Shown here: positions 62,974 to 64,000 of the stretch, in pieces
How the letters are laid out: the number at the start of each line of letters is the position of its first letter
Position numbering within the stretch: position 1 is the first letter of the stretch
Source: Planctomycetaceae bacterium
GTDB taxonomy: Bacteria > Planctomycetota > Planctomycetia > Pirellulales > Pirellulaceae
Direction: 5' to 3'
Length of the DNA stretch: 64,000 bases
NCBI GenBank assembly: GCA_027487485.1
Contig: JAIYDN010000088.1
Span: forward strand, 1-64,000
Notes under the pieces: generated by a model
Databases searched by the model: none
Told to the model about the DNA's origin: nothing
The model's input: the letters and a program-made list of their open reading frames with translations, nothing else
Made by a program: the position numbers and the translations under genes

Positions 62974-64000
62974 TCACATCCATTTTGAACAAATCGTCAA
63001 AAGGGAGTGCTTGTCGACCGGCTTGCTCAGGTAATCATCGCAGCCGGCGTCTAAGCACTTTTGTCGGTCTTCTGCTAATGCATGAGCGGTGAGAGCAACA
63101 ATCGGCATTTTGACGCCCTGGTCTCGTAGTGTTCGTGCAAGCATGTAACCGTCCATGATTGGCATTTGGATGTCAGTAAGCAAAAGACTGTAAGGCGTAT
63201 TCAACTCGCTCGAGTGTTTCAGCATCTCCAGAGCTACCTGACCGTTTTCGGCAACCTCAACGGTAGCACCCGCTTTTCGAAGGAGGAACGAGATTAAGCG
63301 TTGATTATCTAGACCATCTTCGGCCAGCAGTATTCGTCCTTGAATCGAAATCTTCTCGCTTTTAACATCCACTACAGGGACGTTGTCGGTTTCGATTGAT
63401 TTAACGTAAACCGATCCTACGGCTGGAATCAAAGGCAACTGCAAGCGGAAGCAAGACCCTTTGTCGATCTCTGTCCGCACGAGCAAAACATCCCCCCCCA
63501 TGAGCATGGCTAGGCGACGGCTGATGGTTAAGCCAAGTCCCGTTCCACCATGTTTGCGTGAGACGGTATTGTCTGCCTGTTCAAATGCTTGGAACAGGGA
63601 ATGGGATTTTTCCGCAACGATTCCTCGGCCCGTGTCTTCGATATCGATTATCAAGGAAGTATTTTCAAAGGCAGCTTCGATGCGGACGCTGATGGTGATG
63701 GATCCGGCTTCTGTGAATTTGACTGCGTTACCGACTAGATTCATCAGAATCTGGCGCAAGCGTGTTGGATCGCACATAATTCGATCCGGAACTGGCGTTA
63801 CTAGTTTCGCGTTCAGCATGACTCCCTTTCCGGATGCCGACGTGCGAAGAATTCTTGCCACTTCAGAAAGTAAGTCGATCAACGGCGTTTCGATAAACTC
63901 AAGCGTTGTTTTGTCCGCTTCGATCTTGGACAAATCCAAAATGTCGTTGATGATGGAAAGTAGGTGTTTCCCTGCGCTGGAGATTGTATCGAGGTCATGA
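62974..64000 (-). CDS. Hybrid sensor histidine kinase, N-terminus cut by window edge
   Basis: The frame runs off the right edge (reading [20 protein letters not shown] from there), so only about 342 codons are present. They include the end of the HisKA domain and an ATPase domain ([44 protein letters not shown]). A C-terminal receiver domain follows (RILLAEDGLDNQRLISFLL, with phospho-acceptor Asp in LLLTDIQMPIMDGYML and Lys in DDYLSKPVD). Its ATPase core is closely similar to that of the kinase at 31233-33191. Confidence 0.88.
   Translation of the reverse strand, partial: HDLDTISSAGKHLLSIINDILDLSKIEADKTTLEFIETPLIDLLSEVARILRTSASGKGVMLNAKLVTPVPDRIMCDPTRLRQILMNLVGNAVKFTEAGSITISVRIEAAFENTSLIIDIEDTGRGIVAEKSHSLFQAFEQADNTVSRKHGGTGLGLTISRRLAMLMGGDVLLVRTEIDKGSCFRLQLPLIPAVGSVYVKSIETDNVPVVDVKSEKISIQGRILLAEDGLDNQRLISFLLRKAGATVEVAENGQVALEMLKHSSELNTPYSLLLTDIQMPIMDGYMLARTLRDQGVKMPIVALTAHALAEDRQKCLDAGCDDYLSKPVDKHSLLTICSKWM

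Overview
This window comes from a member of the Planctomycetota, most likely a Pirellulales- or Rhodopirellula-like bacterium. The evidence is the combination of gene families: a DUF1549/DUF1553 plus DUF1501 plus WD40 operon, three sulfatases, five ECF sigma factors (two of them paired with serine/threonine protein kinases), an SHD1-YHYH-PEBP fusion, and a redoxin/cytochrome/copper-monooxygenase-like protein. No rRNA, tRNA or CRISPR array was seen.

Layout. 0-4 kb: the end of a duplicated DUF1254/DUF1214 protein, an attC-like hairpin, a small lipoprotein, and an ECF sigma factor with a putative membrane anti-sigma. 4-10 kb: a His-rich membrane protein, then a decayed region with remnants of a serine recombinase, an AbiEi-type antitoxin, a DevA-like ATPase and an ECF sigma factor. 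Among these sit an intact aspartic-protease pair, an MGMT-like protein and a glyoxalase-fold lipoprotein. 10-15 kb: a SOUL protein, a MITE-like element, and the DUF1549/DUF1553-DUF1501-WD40 operon, whose DUF1501 gene has an in-frame stop. 15-22 kb: a beta-lactamase-fold hydrolase, an MFS transporter plus partner, an ArsR regulator, and a PiT permease plus tandem rhodanese. 22-31 kb: an ECF/anti-sigma pair, a RAYT transposase among REP clusters, and a divergent ECF/kinase pair in which the kinase carries an N-terminal zinc anti-sigma motif. 31-45 kb: a sensor histidine kinase, a PAP2 protein, a heavy-metal RND pump with His-rich adaptor and His/Cys-rich exported protein, two sulfatases and an ankyrin protein. 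45-52 kb: an ECF/anti-sigma pair, a sulfatase, the YHYH-PEBP fusion, and a DUF559 nuclease embedded in 151-bp palindromic repeats. 52-64 kb: HemW, a phosphate-porin-like protein, a GH99/WbsX-like protein, a redoxin-copper protein with a TetR regulator and a perfect operator palindrome, a kinase/ECF operon, an LMW-phosphatase/arsenate reductase-like protein, and a hybrid histidine kinase cut by the window edge.

The most unusual part is 50.9-51.9 kb. Three near-equal 151-bp inverted-repeat units alternate with a DUF559 endonuclease gene and with an internally deleted relic of the same gene. The gene's last codons lie inside the next repeat. Related repeat units have also entered the coding sequence of the nearby anti-sigma gene in frame. 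This looks like a REP-like repeat family that travels with a Vsr/DUF559-fold nuclease, parallel to the REP/RAYT arrangement seen at 25.6-26.9 kb.
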